Shown piece after piece: positions 9,408 to 16,678 of a stretch of DNA of 64,000 nt (the first letter of the stretch is position 1; each line of letters starts with the position of its first letter). This DNA comes from CAKRJP01 sp963597615 (GTDB lineage Bacteria > Bacillota > Clostridia > Lachnospirales > Lachnospiraceae): contig CAVBQS010000024.1 of NCBI GenBank assembly GCA_963597615.1, positions 75,001 to 139,000 on the forward strand. Reading direction: 5' to 3'. Under the pieces are notes generated by a model that worked only from the letters and a program-made list of their open reading frames with translations, made no database searches and was not told the origin of the DNA. Position numbers and translations under genes: made by a program.

Positions 9408-9440
9408 GCCGGATGTATTTTACATCTGGCTTTCTGCTTT
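9408..9440 (+). terminator. Hairpin after feoB, probable attenuator or weak terminator
   Basis: GCCGGATGTA (9408-9417) pairs with TACATCTGGC (9421-9430) over a 3-nt loop, followed by the T-rich TTTCTGCTTTCTT. The T-tract is interrupted, so partial termination that lowers expression of the small downstream genes relative to feoB is more likely than a full stop. Confidence 0.6.
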
Positions 9441-9461
9441 CTTGAAAGCTTGGTGAGGATA

Positions 9462-9635
9462 ATGATAGCAAATGTAATAATCATCGCTTTGATTGCGACA
9501 TATTGTATTTATTTGATTCGAAAAATCATTAAAAACTGTAAGGAAGGTAAGAACCCGGGGTGTGTTGGCTGCAGCGGAGGCTGTGGCGGAAACTGCAGTG
9601 GATGTGGTTCTTGCCCACCGCCCAAAAAGAAGTAG
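9462..9635 (+). CDS. FeoB-associated Cys-rich membrane protein
   Basis: 57-aa protein with one N-terminal membrane segment (IANVIIIALIATYCIYLI), a basic stretch (RKIIKNCKEGK) and a Cys/Gly-rich tail with seven Cys (GCVGCSGGCGGNCSGCGSC), ending PPPKKK. This is the layout of the FeoB-associated Cys-rich membrane protein family. The start at 9462 is chosen because GGTGAGG lies just upstream; a longer in-frame TTG start would run through the preceding hairpin. The tail should face the cytoplasm if the basic stretch follows the positive-inside rule, where it could receive Fe(II) from FeoB (inference). Confidence 0.85.
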   Translation: MIANVIIIALIATYCIYLIRKIIKNCKEGKNPGCVGCSGGCGGNCSGCGSCPPPKKK

Positions 9636-9711
9636 CTATACAAAGAAAGGTACAGCATACAAAAGTGTATATCATATAAAAACGCATATCATATAGAAAG
9701 GCGGAGACAAT
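9636..9711 (+). promoter_or_regulatory. Gap with a 10-bp direct repeat before a small membrane protein gene
   Basis: ATATCATATA occurs at 9669-9678 and again at 9686-9695, 17 bp start to start. Each copy is nearly palindromic. The spacing would suit a tandem operator, but I see no clear promoter around it, so its function is unknown. Confidence 0.3.
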
Positions 9712-9849
9712 ATGGGTAACTCAACCACATCAATGTTCTATGCATTTGGCTTGTTCCTGGTAATTTATATTGTGGGGGCGTCCATTTATCAGCTCTATCT
9801 ATGGATCAAGGCTTGGAAAAATAAAAGAAAAGACAAGATAGAAGAATAA
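9712..9849 (+). CDS. Small single-pass membrane protein in the feo cluster
   Basis: 45-aa reading frame beginning MGNSTTSMFYAFGLF and ending KAWKNKRKDKIEE. It has one clear membrane segment (about residues 8-31, with aromatic Tyr/Trp at its cytoplasmic side) and a strongly basic tail. The Shine-Dalgarno AAAGGCGGAG lies 6-7 bp upstream of the ATG. It has no Cys, unlike its neighbours. I do not recognise the family. Its place between two Cys-rich FeoB-associated proteins suggests a structural or regulatory subunit of the same complex (inference). Confidence 0.6.
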   Translation: MGNSTTSMFYAFGLFLVIYIVGASIYQLYLWIKAWKNKRKDKIEE

Positions 9850-9889
9850 AATATAGTTAATAGATTAGAAAGTATAAAGAGAAAATACC

Positions 9890-10255
9890 ATGGCAGATAT
9901 TATTATTATATTGATTGTAATTGTCTTGATGGTTCTTGCCGGAAAAAGCGCAATCAAACATTTTAAGGGGGAAGGAGCTTGCTGCGGCGGTGGCTCAGGA
10001 AGCACCCAAAAGAAGGCAAAAGCCAAATTCTTAGATGGCCCTGTAATAGGAAGAAAGACCATTAAAATTTCAGGAATGACCTGTGAGCACTGTGCAGCGA
10101 AGGTAACAGATGCTTTGAACTCTTTGGATGGAGTAGTAGCCACTGTGAATTTAAAGGAGAAATGTGCAGAGGTTTCCTATGATCGGCAAATTAATACTTC
10201 TGATTTAAAACAGGCAGTAAAAAATGCCGGATATGAGGTCCTTGGAATTTCCTAG
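9890..10255 (+). CDS. Membrane-anchored heavy-metal-associated (HMA) domain protein
   Basis: 121-aa protein with two parts. Residues 1-30 form a membrane anchor (IIIILIVIVLMVLAGKSAI) followed by a short Cys/Gly patch (GACCGGGSGS), as in FeoB-associated Cys-rich proteins. Residues about 55-120 are an HMA/CopZ-like fold with the metal-binding loop GMTCEHCAAKV and the ending LKQAVKNAGYEV. HMA domains normally carry Cu(I), Zn(II) or related ions between proteins, so a membrane-tethered one beside FeoB suggests metal hand-off or sensing. Its Shine-Dalgarno is weak (AAAGAGAAAATACC). It looks like a fusion of the Cys-rich family with a metallochaperone. Confidence 0.85.
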   Translation: MADIIIILIVIVLMVLAGKSAIKHFKGEGACCGGGSGSTQKKAKAKFLDGPVIGRKTIKISGMTCEHCAAKVTDALNSLDGVVATVNLKEKCAEVSYDRQINTSDLKQAVKNAGYEVLGIS

Positions 10256-10395
10256 AAGTAAAATTTTAGGAAAAATTAAATCCGTTAAAAACATGTGTAA
10301 CTTATCAAATTTAAAAAAGATGGTTTTGCACATGCTTTTGGCGGATTTTGTTGTATACTATATAGATATAAATTTATTTGCAGGAGGTGGGAAAG

Positions 10396-10566
10396 GTGAA
10401 ATTATTAATCTTAGGGGTAGTAATTGTTTTAGCATTAGTTGCTTATTTTTCTTTGAAAAGTTTAGGACAGGGAAATGGAGAGGAAGCCTCAAAATCTCAG
10501 GGCTGTAGCTGCAATTGTTCCACTTGTTCAGAGGGCTGTAGCAGTGCAAAAAAACAGAAATCATAA
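10396..10566 (+). CDS. Small Cys-rich membrane protein, FeoB-associated type
   Basis: 56-aa protein with an N-terminal membrane segment (LLILGVVIVLALVAYFSL) and a tail with six Cys (GCSCNCSTCSEGCSS) ending KKQKS. I use the GTG at 10396, which has AGGAGGT 7 bp upstream; the in-frame TTG at 10378 lies before that site. It is the third Cys-rich anchor protein in this cluster. The gap of 140 bp to the previous gene may hold its own promoter, but no convincing -35/-10 pair was found. Confidence 0.75.
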   Translation: MKLLILGVVIVLALVAYFSLKSLGQGNGEEASKSQGCSCNCSTCSEGCSSAKKQKS

Positions 10567-10601
10567 GATATAAAGAATGTTAAAACTTTGTCCCACATCC
10601 G

Positions 10602-10630
10602 TTGACTTTGAAAAATCACAGGCCTATAAT
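10602..10630 (+). promoter_or_regulatory. Promoter for the M24 peptidase gene
   Basis: TTGACT (10602-10607) and TATAAT (10625-10630) are 17 bp apart, giving a leader of about 75 nt before the peptidase start at 10713. Confidence 0.7.
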
Positions 10631-10712
10631 TTGACATAGAAAAAAGGGACACTTATTCGTAAAAGAACAATTGGGGTATGAGATGTCCTATAAAGAAAGG
10701 CTGGGAAATAAT

Positions 10713-11798
10713 ATGGATCAAAACAAAGTATCAAGAGTATTAAAGTCTATGGAGGACCATGAGATTCCACAGATGATCATTTCTGATCCGGTGGCAATCT
10801 TCTACCTGACAGGAAAGTGGATTATTCCGGGAGAGCGATTGCTTGCTTTATATCTGAATGTAAATGGCAATCACAAATTGGTAATTAACGAACTCTTTCC
10901 CCAGGAAAAAGACTTGGGTGTAGAACTTGTTTGGTATAACGATATTCAGGATGGTGTAGAGATTCTTAGCAAATTTGTTGAGAAAGACAAGGTTATGGGA
11001 ATTGACAAGACCTGGCCTGCAAGATTTTTAATCCGTCTTCAGGAATTAGGGGGAGGCAGCAAGTTCGTTAATGCTTCGCCTATCGTTGATTACATTCGTA
11101 TGGTAAAAGATGAGGGAGAGCAGGAGCTTATGAGAAAGTCCTCTCTTATTAATGACCAGGTAATGGAAGAATTGATTCCTTATGTTGCTAAGGGATATAC
11201 AGAGAAAGAATTAAATCAGATTTGTCGGGATATTTATAAGAAACATGGCTGCGAGGATGTTTCCTTTGATCCTATTACCGCCTATGCAAAGGGAGCAGCA
11301 GATCCTCACCATGTAACTGACGACTCCAAGGGAAAAAGAGGAGACTGTGTTATCCTTGATATCGGAGGATTTAAAGATAACTATGCTTCTGATATGACAA
11401 GAACTGTATTTATCGGAGAGGTTTCAGAAAGAGCCAAGGAGATTTACAATATTGTATTAGAAGCAAACCTTAGAGGAATTGCTGCAGCAAAACCAGGAAA
11501 CAGAATGTGTGATGTGGATTTAGCTGCAAGAAATTATATCGAAGAGAAGGGATATGGAAAATACTTTACCCACCGCACCGGACACTCCATTGGACTTGAA
11601 GATCACGAGTTTGGTGATGTGTCTTCTGTGAATGAAGATATTATTCAGGTAGGCCAGTGCTTTTCCGTAGAGCCGGGAATCTATCTTCCGGAAGAAGGAT
11701 TGGGAGTTCGTATCGAAGATTTGGTAATTATTACAGAAGATGGATGTGAAGTGCTGAATCATTTTACAAAAGATATTATCGTAGTTCCAGAAGAATAA
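10713..11798 (+). CDS. M24 family metallopeptidase (Xaa-Pro aminopeptidase/dipeptidase type)
   Basis: Cytoplasmic peptidase of about 361 aa with an N-terminal creatinase-like domain and a C-terminal pita-bread domain. The five expected metal ligands are present: D216 and D227 in LDIGGFKDNYASDMTRT, H291 in HRTGHSIGLEDHE, E320 in FSVEPGIYLPE and E335 in GVRIEDL. It should cleave Xaa-Pro bonds in short peptides using two divalent metals. I chose the ATG at 10713 because upstream in-frame starts (TTG 10671, ATG 10683) lack a Shine-Dalgarno, although AAAGAAAGG before 10713 is rather distant (about 12 nt). It forms its own unit, ended by the hairpin at 11856-11928. Confidence 0.9.
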   Translation: MDQNKVSRVLKSMEDHEIPQMIISDPVAIFYLTGKWIIPGERLLALYLNVNGNHKLVINELFPQEKDLGVELVWYNDIQDGVEILSKFVEKDKVMGIDKTWPARFLIRLQELGGGSKFVNASPIVDYIRMVKDEGEQELMRKSSLINDQVMEELIPYVAKGYTEKELNQICRDIYKKHGCEDVSFDPITAYAKGAADPHHVTDDSKGKRGDCVILDIGGFKDNYASDMTRTVFIGEVSERAKEIYNIVLEANLRGIAAAKPGNRMCDVDLAARNYIEEKGYGKYFTHRTGHSIGLEDHEFGDVSSVNEDIIQVGQCFSVEPGIYLPEEGLGVRIEDLVIITEDGCEVLNHFTKDIIVVPEE

Positions 11799-11855
11799 AA
11801 GTATAACAAAAAATAAAAGTGGCAGTTTCTATGGAAACTGTTGCGAAAAAAACCA

Positions 11856-11928
11856 AGAGAATGCCTTGACAAGCTGATAAATAAGTAATACTATTATCTA
11901 GCGTGCTGTAAAAAGGCATTCTCTTTTT
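11856..11928 (+). terminator. Long-loop terminator of the peptidase unit, enclosing the rpsL promoter
   Basis: AGAGAATGCCTT (11856-11867) is perfectly complementary to AAGGCATTCTCT (11913-11924), followed by TTTTT. The 45-nt loop contains the rpsL promoter. RNA from upstream can form the full stem and terminate. RNA starting at the internal promoter lacks the left arm and so should pass. Confidence 0.75.
11866..11894 (+). promoter_or_regulatory. Promoter of the rpsL-rpsG-fusA unit
   Basis: TTGACA (11866-11871) and TACTAT (11889-11894) are 17 bp apart. The -35 element overlaps the last bases of the left arm of the surrounding hairpin. The predicted start near 11901 gives a leader of about 100 nt before rpsL. 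Confidence 0.75.
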
Positions 11929-11999
11929 GTGTGCTTTTTTAACAACACAATGTCAAAGAATGACAAGCAACTTATTACTATCATAGGAGGTGAAATGAA

Positions 12000-12419
12000 A
12001 TGCCAACATTTAATCAGTTAGTAAAGAAAGGTCGCCAGACATCTGTAAAGAAGTCTACAGCACCAGCACTTCAGAAGGGATTCAACTCATTGAAGAAGAA
12101 GTCTACCAACGTATCTGCACCACAGAAGAGAGGTGTATGTACAGCAGTTAAGACAGCTACCCCTAAGAAGCCTAACTCAGCTCTTAGAAAGATCGCCAGA
12201 GTACGTCTTTCTAACGGAATCGAGGTTACAAGCTATATCCCAGGAGAAGGACACAACCTTCAGGAGCATAGTGTTGTATTGATCCGTGGTGGTCGTGTTA
12301 AGGACTTGCCAGGTACTAGATACCATATCGTACGTGGAACACTTGATACAGCAGGTGTTGCAAAGAGACGACAGGCTCGTTCTAAGTACGGCGCTAAGAG
12401 ACCAAAAGACGCTAAATAA
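12000..12419 (+). CDS. rpsL: 30S ribosomal protein S12
   Basis: S12 (139 aa) belongs to the decoding centre of the small subunit. It contains TPKKPNSALRKIARVRLSNG and GGRVKDLPGTRYHIVRG. The two lysines usually changed in streptomycin resistance are both present (K56 and K101, matching E. coli K43 and K88), which predicts sensitivity. The extra residues after the N-terminus relative to E. coli are typical of Firmicutes. A strong Shine-Dalgarno (AGGAGGTGA) precedes the ATG. It is the first gene of the str operon. Confidence 0.98.
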   Translation: MPTFNQLVKKGRQTSVKKSTAPALQKGFNSLKKKSTNVSAPQKRGVCTAVKTATPKKPNSALRKIARVRLSNGIEVTSYIPGEGHNLQEHSVVLIRGGRVKDLPGTRYHIVRGTLDTAGVAKRRQARSKYGAKRPKDAK

Positions 12420-12593
12420 GATAAGTACTACTATTAAGAACTGTTATTCACGAACAGAACTATGATGTAGTAAGTTGCAAGGTATATATATAATGTATGC
12501 CCAGGCAATACACTGTATCATCAGAAAGACACATGTGAGTACCTATGAATTAATCTGTACGAAAAGTACAAATATATTAAGGAGGGAAGAACC

Positions 12594-13064
12594 GTGCCAC
12601 GTAAAGGACATACTCAAAAAAGAGACGTATTAGCGGATCCATTATACAACAACAAAGTGGTTACTAAGCTTATCAACAACATTATGCTTGATGGTAAGAA
12701 AGGTGTAGCACAGAAAATCGTATATGGCGCATTTGAACAGGTTGCAGAGAAGACCGAGAAGCCAGCACTTGAAGTTTTTGAGGAGGCTATGAACAACATT
12801 ATGCCAGTACTCGAGGTTAAGGCAAGACGTATCGGTGGTGCAACATACCAGGTGCCGATCGAAGTTAGACCAGACAGAAGACAGGCTCTTGGACTTCGTT
12901 GGCTTACAACATTTTCTCGTGCAAGAGGCGAGAAGACCATGAAGGAAAGATTGGCCAACGAGATTATGGATGCAGCAAACAACACTGGTGCATCTGTTAA
13001 GAGAAAAGAAGATATGCATAAGATGGCTGAGGCAAATAAGGCATTTGCTCACTATCGTTTCTAA
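12594..13064 (+). CDS. rpsG: 30S ribosomal protein S7
   Basis: S7 (156 aa) is a primary 16S rRNA binder in the small-subunit head. It starts with GTG after AAGGAGGGAAGAACC and has MPRKGHTQKRDVLADPLYNN, then IGGATYQVPIEVRPDRRQAL and the C-terminal AHYRF. The 174-bp gap from rpsL shows no coding frame. In other bacteria S7 represses its own operon from such a gap, so an autoregulatory site is possible here but was not identified. fusA follows after 17 bp. Confidence 0.98.
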   Translation: MPRKGHTQKRDVLADPLYNNKVVTKLINNIMLDGKKGVAQKIVYGAFEQVAEKTEKPALEVFEEAMNNIMPVLEVKARRIGGATYQVPIEVRPDRRQALGLRWLTTFSRARGEKTMKERLANEIMDAANNTGASVKRKEDMHKMAEANKAFAHYRF

Positions 13065-13081
13065 TTTATTAGGAGGCAATA

Positions 13082-15199
13082 ATGGCTGGAAGAGAATACC
13101 CATTAGAGAGAACCAGAAATATTGGTATCATGGCTCATATCGATGCTGGTAAGACAACATTGACAGAGCGTATCCTTTATTACACTGGTGTAAATTATAA
13201 GATTGGTGATACTCATGAAGGTACTGCTACCATGGACTGGATGGAGCAGGAGCAGGAAAGAGGTATCACAATTACTTCCGCTGCTACAACATGCCACTGG
13301 ACTTTGGAAGAGGATTGTAAGCCAAAAGCCGGAGCACAGGAGCATCGTATCAACATCATCGATACTCCGGGACACGTTGACTTTACCGTAGAGGTAGAGC
13401 GTTCCCTTCGTGTTCTTGACGGAGCTGTTGGTGTGTTCTGTGCAAAGGGTGGTGTTGAGCCGCAGTCAGAGAATGTATGGCGTCAGGCTGATACATACAA
13501 CGTACCAAGAATGGCATTCATCAATAAGATGGATATCCTTGGAGCTGATTTCTACAATGCAGTAGAGCAGATCAAGACAAGACTTGGTAAGAATGCTATC
13601 GTTCTTCAGCTTCCAATCGGTAAGGAAGATGATTTCAAGGGAATCGTTGACCTTATGGAGATGAGAGCATACATCTACAACGATGATAAGGGAGATGACA
13701 TCTCTATTGTTGAGATTCCAGATGATATGAAGGATGATGCTGAACTTTATCATACAGAGATGGTAGAGAAGATCTGCGATCTTGATGATGAGTTAATGAT
13801 GATCTACTTAGAGGGTGAGGAGCCTTCCGTAGATGATATGAAGAAAGCACTTAGAAAGGCAACTTGCGAGTGTACAGCAGTTCCTGTTTGCTGCGGATCA
13901 GCTTACAGAAACAAGGGTGTACAGAAGCTCCTTGATGCAATTCTTGAGTATATGCCATCACCAGTTGATATCCCACCAATTCAGGGTGTTGATGAGGATG
14001 GAAATGATGTCGTAAGACATTCATCAGATGAAGAGCCTTTCTCAGCTCTTGCATTTAAGATCATGACTGATCCATTCGTAGGTAAGCTTGCTTACTTCAG
14101 AGTTTACTCTGGTACTATGAATTCTGGATCTTACGTACTGAATGCTACAAAGGGAAAGAAGGAGCGTGTAGGTCGTATCCTTCAGATGCATGCAAATAAG
14201 AGAGAGGAACTTTCAAAGGTTTACTCTGGAGATATCGCTGCAGCAATCGGATTTAAGTTCACTACAACAGGTGATACAATCTGTGACGAGCAGCATCCGG
14301 TTATCTTAGAGTCCATGGAATTCCCAGAGCCAGTTATCGAGCTTGCTATTGAGCCTAAGACTAAGGCTTCTCAGGGTAAACTTGGTGAGTCACTTGCTAA
14401 GCTTGCTGAAGAAGATCCTACTTTCCGTGCTCATACTGATCAGGAAACTGGACAGACAATCATCGCCGGAATGGGTGAGCTTCACTTGGAGATTATCGTA
14501 GATCGTCTTCTTCGTGAGTTCAAGGTAGAGGCTAACGTTGGTGCACCTCAGGTTGCATACAAGGAAGCATTTACTAAGGCTGTTGACGTTGATAGCAAGT
14601 ATGCTAAGCAGTCAGGTGGACGTGGACAGTACGGACACTGTAAAGTTAAATTTGAGCCAATGGATGTTAACGGCGAGGAAGTATTCAAGTTTGAGTCTAC
14701 CGTAGTCGGAGGAGCGATTCCTAAGGAATACATTCCAAAGATTGGTGAAGGTATTGAAGAAGCTATGCAGTCAGGTATCCTTGGAGGATTCCCGGTTGTT
14801 GGTGTTAAGGCAAACGTTTATGATGGTTCTTACCATGAAGTCGATTCAAGTGAGATGGCTTTCCATATCGCTGGATCTTTAGCATTCAAGGATGCTATGA
14901 AGCAGTCAGCTCCTGTACTTCTTGAGCCAATCATGAAGGTTGAGGTTACTATGCCGGAAGAGTACATGGGAGATGTTATTGGTGATATCAACTCACGTCG
15001 TGGACGTATCGAAGGTATGGATGACCTTGGCGGTGGAAAGATCGTTCGTGGTTATGTTCCATTGTCAGAAATGTTTGGATACTCTACAGACTTGCGTTCC
15101 AGAACACAGGGACGTGGTAACTACTCAATGTTCTTCGAGAAATATGAGCCAGTGCCGAAGTCAGTTCAGGAGAAAGTATTGTCCAACAAAAATGCCTAA
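13082..15199 (+). CDS. fusA: Elongation factor G
   Basis: Translocase GTPase (705 aa, usual length). G1 is AHIDAGKTT (residues 18-26), followed by RGITITSAATT, DTPGHVDF and NKMD. Later domains show GMGELHLEIIVDRLLREF, the domain IV loop SGGRGQYGHCKVKFEP and the domain V region PEEYMGDVIGDINSRRG. TTAGGAGGCAATA lies before the ATG. It is the last gene of the S12-S7-EF-G unit; tuf follows with its own promoter. Confidence 0.98.
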   Translation: MAGREYPLERTRNIGIMAHIDAGKTTLTERILYYTGVNYKIGDTHEGTATMDWMEQEQERGITITSAATTCHWTLEEDCKPKAGAQEHRINIIDTPGHVDFTVEVERSLRVLDGAVGVFCAKGGVEPQSENVWRQADTYNVPRMAFINKMDILGADFYNAVEQIKTRLGKNAIVLQLPIGKEDDFKGIVDLMEMRAYIYNDDKGDDISIVEIPDDMKDDAELYHTEMVEKICDLDDELMMIYLEGEEPSVDDMKKALRKATCECTAVPVCCGSAYRNKGVQKLLDAILEYMPSPVDIPPIQGVDEDGNDVVRHSSDEEPFSALAFKIMTDPFVGKLAYFRVYSGTMNSGSYVLNATKGKKERVGRILQMHANKREELSKVYSGDIAAAIGFKFTTTGDTICDEQHPVILESMEFPEPVIELAIEPKTKASQGKLGESLAKLAEEDPTFRAHTDQETGQTIIAGMGELHLEIIVDRLLREFKVEANVGAPQVAYKEAFTKAVDVDSKYAKQSGGRGQYGHCKVKFEPMDVNGEEVFKFESTVVGGAIPKEYIPKIGEGIEEAMQSGILGGFPVVGVKANVYDGSYHEVDSSEMAFHIAGSLAFKDAMKQSAPVLLEPIMKVEVTMPEEYMGDVIGDINSRRGRIEGMDDLGGGKIVRGYVPLSEMFGYSTDLRSRTQGRGNYSMFFEKYEPVPKSVQEKVLSNKNA

Positions 15200-15215
15200 T
15201 AACCTATAAAAAGGC

Positions 15216-15244
15216 TTGAAAAACTGACTCTTTTGAAATATAAT
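15216..15244 (+). promoter_or_regulatory. Promoter of tuf
   Basis: TTGAAA (15216-15221) and TATAAT (15239-15244) are 17 bp apart in the 118-bp gap between fusA and tuf. No terminator is obvious between fusA and this promoter, so tuf may receive both read-through and its own transcripts. Confidence 0.75.
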
Positions 15245-15317
15245 CAAAAATATGTCAGGATAAATGTTAATAATTTTTATTTGCCCATAAGGCACACATT
15301 TAAGGAGGATATTCAAA

Positions 15318-16511
15318 ATGTCAAAGGCTAAATTTGAAAGAACAAAACCACATTGTAATATCGGAACAATTGGTCACGTTGACCACGGTAAAACAACTCT
15401 TACCGCTGCTATTACAAAGACTCTTTCTGAGAGAGTAGCAGGAAACGCTGCTGTAGATTTCGAGAACATCGATAAGGCTCCAGAAGAGAGAGAGCGTGGT
15501 ATCACAATTTCTACAGCTCACGTTGAGTATGAGACAGAGAAGCGTCACTATGCACACGTTGACTGCCCAGGACATGCTGACTACGTTAAGAACATGATCA
15601 CTGGTGCTGCTCAGATGGATGGAGCTATCCTTGTAGTAGCTGCTACTGACGGTGTTATGGCTCAGACAAGAGAGCATATCTTGCTTTCTCGTCAGGTAGG
15701 TGTACCTTACATCGTAGTATTCATGAACAAGTGCGATATGGTTGAAGATGAAGAACTTCTTGAGTTAGTAGAGATGGAGATTCGTGAACTCTTAGATGAG
15801 TATGAGTTCCCAGGAGATGATACTCCGATTATCCAGGGATCAGCTCTTAAGGCTCTTGAGGATCCTACAGGAGAGTGGGGAGACAAGATCATGGAGCTTA
15901 TGGATGCCGTAGATTCTTATTTCCCAGATCCAGAGCGTGATACAGATAAGCCATTCCTTATGCCAATCGAGGACGTATTCTCTATCACAGGACGTGGTAC
16001 AGTTGCTACTGGTAGAGTAGAGCGTGGTACACTTCACGTATCTGACGAAGTAGAAATCGTTGGTATTCATGAAGAAGTTAAGAAGACTGTTGTAACTGGT
16101 GTAGAGATGTTCCGTAAGCTTCTTGATGAGGCTCAGGCTGGAGATAACATCGGTGCTCTTCTTCGTGGTGTTCAGAGAACAGAGATCGAAAGAGGACAGT
16201 GTCTTGTTAAACCAGGTTCTGTAACTTGCCACACTAAGTTTACAGCTCAGGTTTACGTATTAACAAAAGACGAAGGTGGACGTCATACTCCATTCTTCAA
16301 CAACTATCGTCCACAGTTCTACTTCAGAACAACAGACGTAACAGGTGTTTGCAACCTTCCAGAAGGAACAGAGATGTGCATGCCTGGTGATAACGTAGAG
16401 ATGACAATCGAATTGATTCATCCAGTAGCTATGGAGCAGGGACTTCGTTTCGCTATCCGTGAAGGTGGTAGAACCGTAGGATCTGGACGTGTTGCTACAA
16501 TCATTGAGTAA
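15318..16511 (+). CDS. tuf: Elongation factor Tu
   Basis: EF-Tu (397 aa) delivers aminoacyl-tRNA to the ribosome. G1 is GHVDHGKTT (residues 19-27), then RGITISTAHVEYET, DCPGHADYVKNMITGAAQMD and NKCD. Domains II/III include GRGTVATGRVERG and the ending LRFAIREGGRTVGSGRVATI. The Shine-Dalgarno is AAGGAGGATA. It is flanked by its own promoter and a strong terminator. Confidence 0.99.
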   Translation: MSKAKFERTKPHCNIGTIGHVDHGKTTLTAAITKTLSERVAGNAAVDFENIDKAPEERERGITISTAHVEYETEKRHYAHVDCPGHADYVKNMITGAAQMDGAILVVAATDGVMAQTREHILLSRQVGVPYIVVFMNKCDMVEDEELLELVEMEIRELLDEYEFPGDDTPIIQGSALKALEDPTGEWGDKIMELMDAVDSYFPDPERDTDKPFLMPIEDVFSITGRGTVATGRVERGTLHVSDEVEIVGIHEEVKKTVVTGVEMFRKLLDEAQAGDNIGALLRGVQRTEIERGQCLVKPGSVTCHTKFTAQVYVLTKDEGGRHTPFFNNYRPQFYFRTTDVTGVCNLPEGTEMCMPGDNVEMTIELIHPVAMEQGLRFAIREGGRTVGSGRVATIIE

Positions 16512-16534
16512 TTAATATTATTCAATAAATTTAG

Positions 16535-16566
16535 GGCTTCCCGAGATTTTCTCGGGAAGCCTTTTT
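16535..16566 (+). terminator. Terminator of tuf
   Basis: A perfect 12-bp stem GGCTTCCCGAGA / TCTCGGGAAGCC with a 3-nt loop, followed by TTTTT. Confidence 0.95.
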
Positions 16567-16578
16567 ATGTTCAAAAAT

Positions 16579-16634
16579 AAAGAAAAATTTCTTCTATGTA
16601 AAAAAATTTACAGAAGAAATTTTTCTTTTTTTTT
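16579..16634 (+). terminator. Second A/T-rich hairpin after tuf, likely backup terminator
   Basis: AAAGAAAAATTTCTTCT (from 16579) pairs with the complementary arm ending at 16628, forming a stem of about 22 bp with a 2-nt bulge and a short A loop. A T-run continues to 16634. It lies 13 bp after the first terminator. Confidence 0.6.
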
Positions 16635-16678
16635 AAACTGAAAAAAAAGAAAGCAGAAAGCAGAAAGAAGGTATTCAC

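Noticed and set aside
10224..10508. Open frame across the HMA gene end and the next Cys-rich gene
   Set aside because: It is out of frame with both genes and lacks a start signal.
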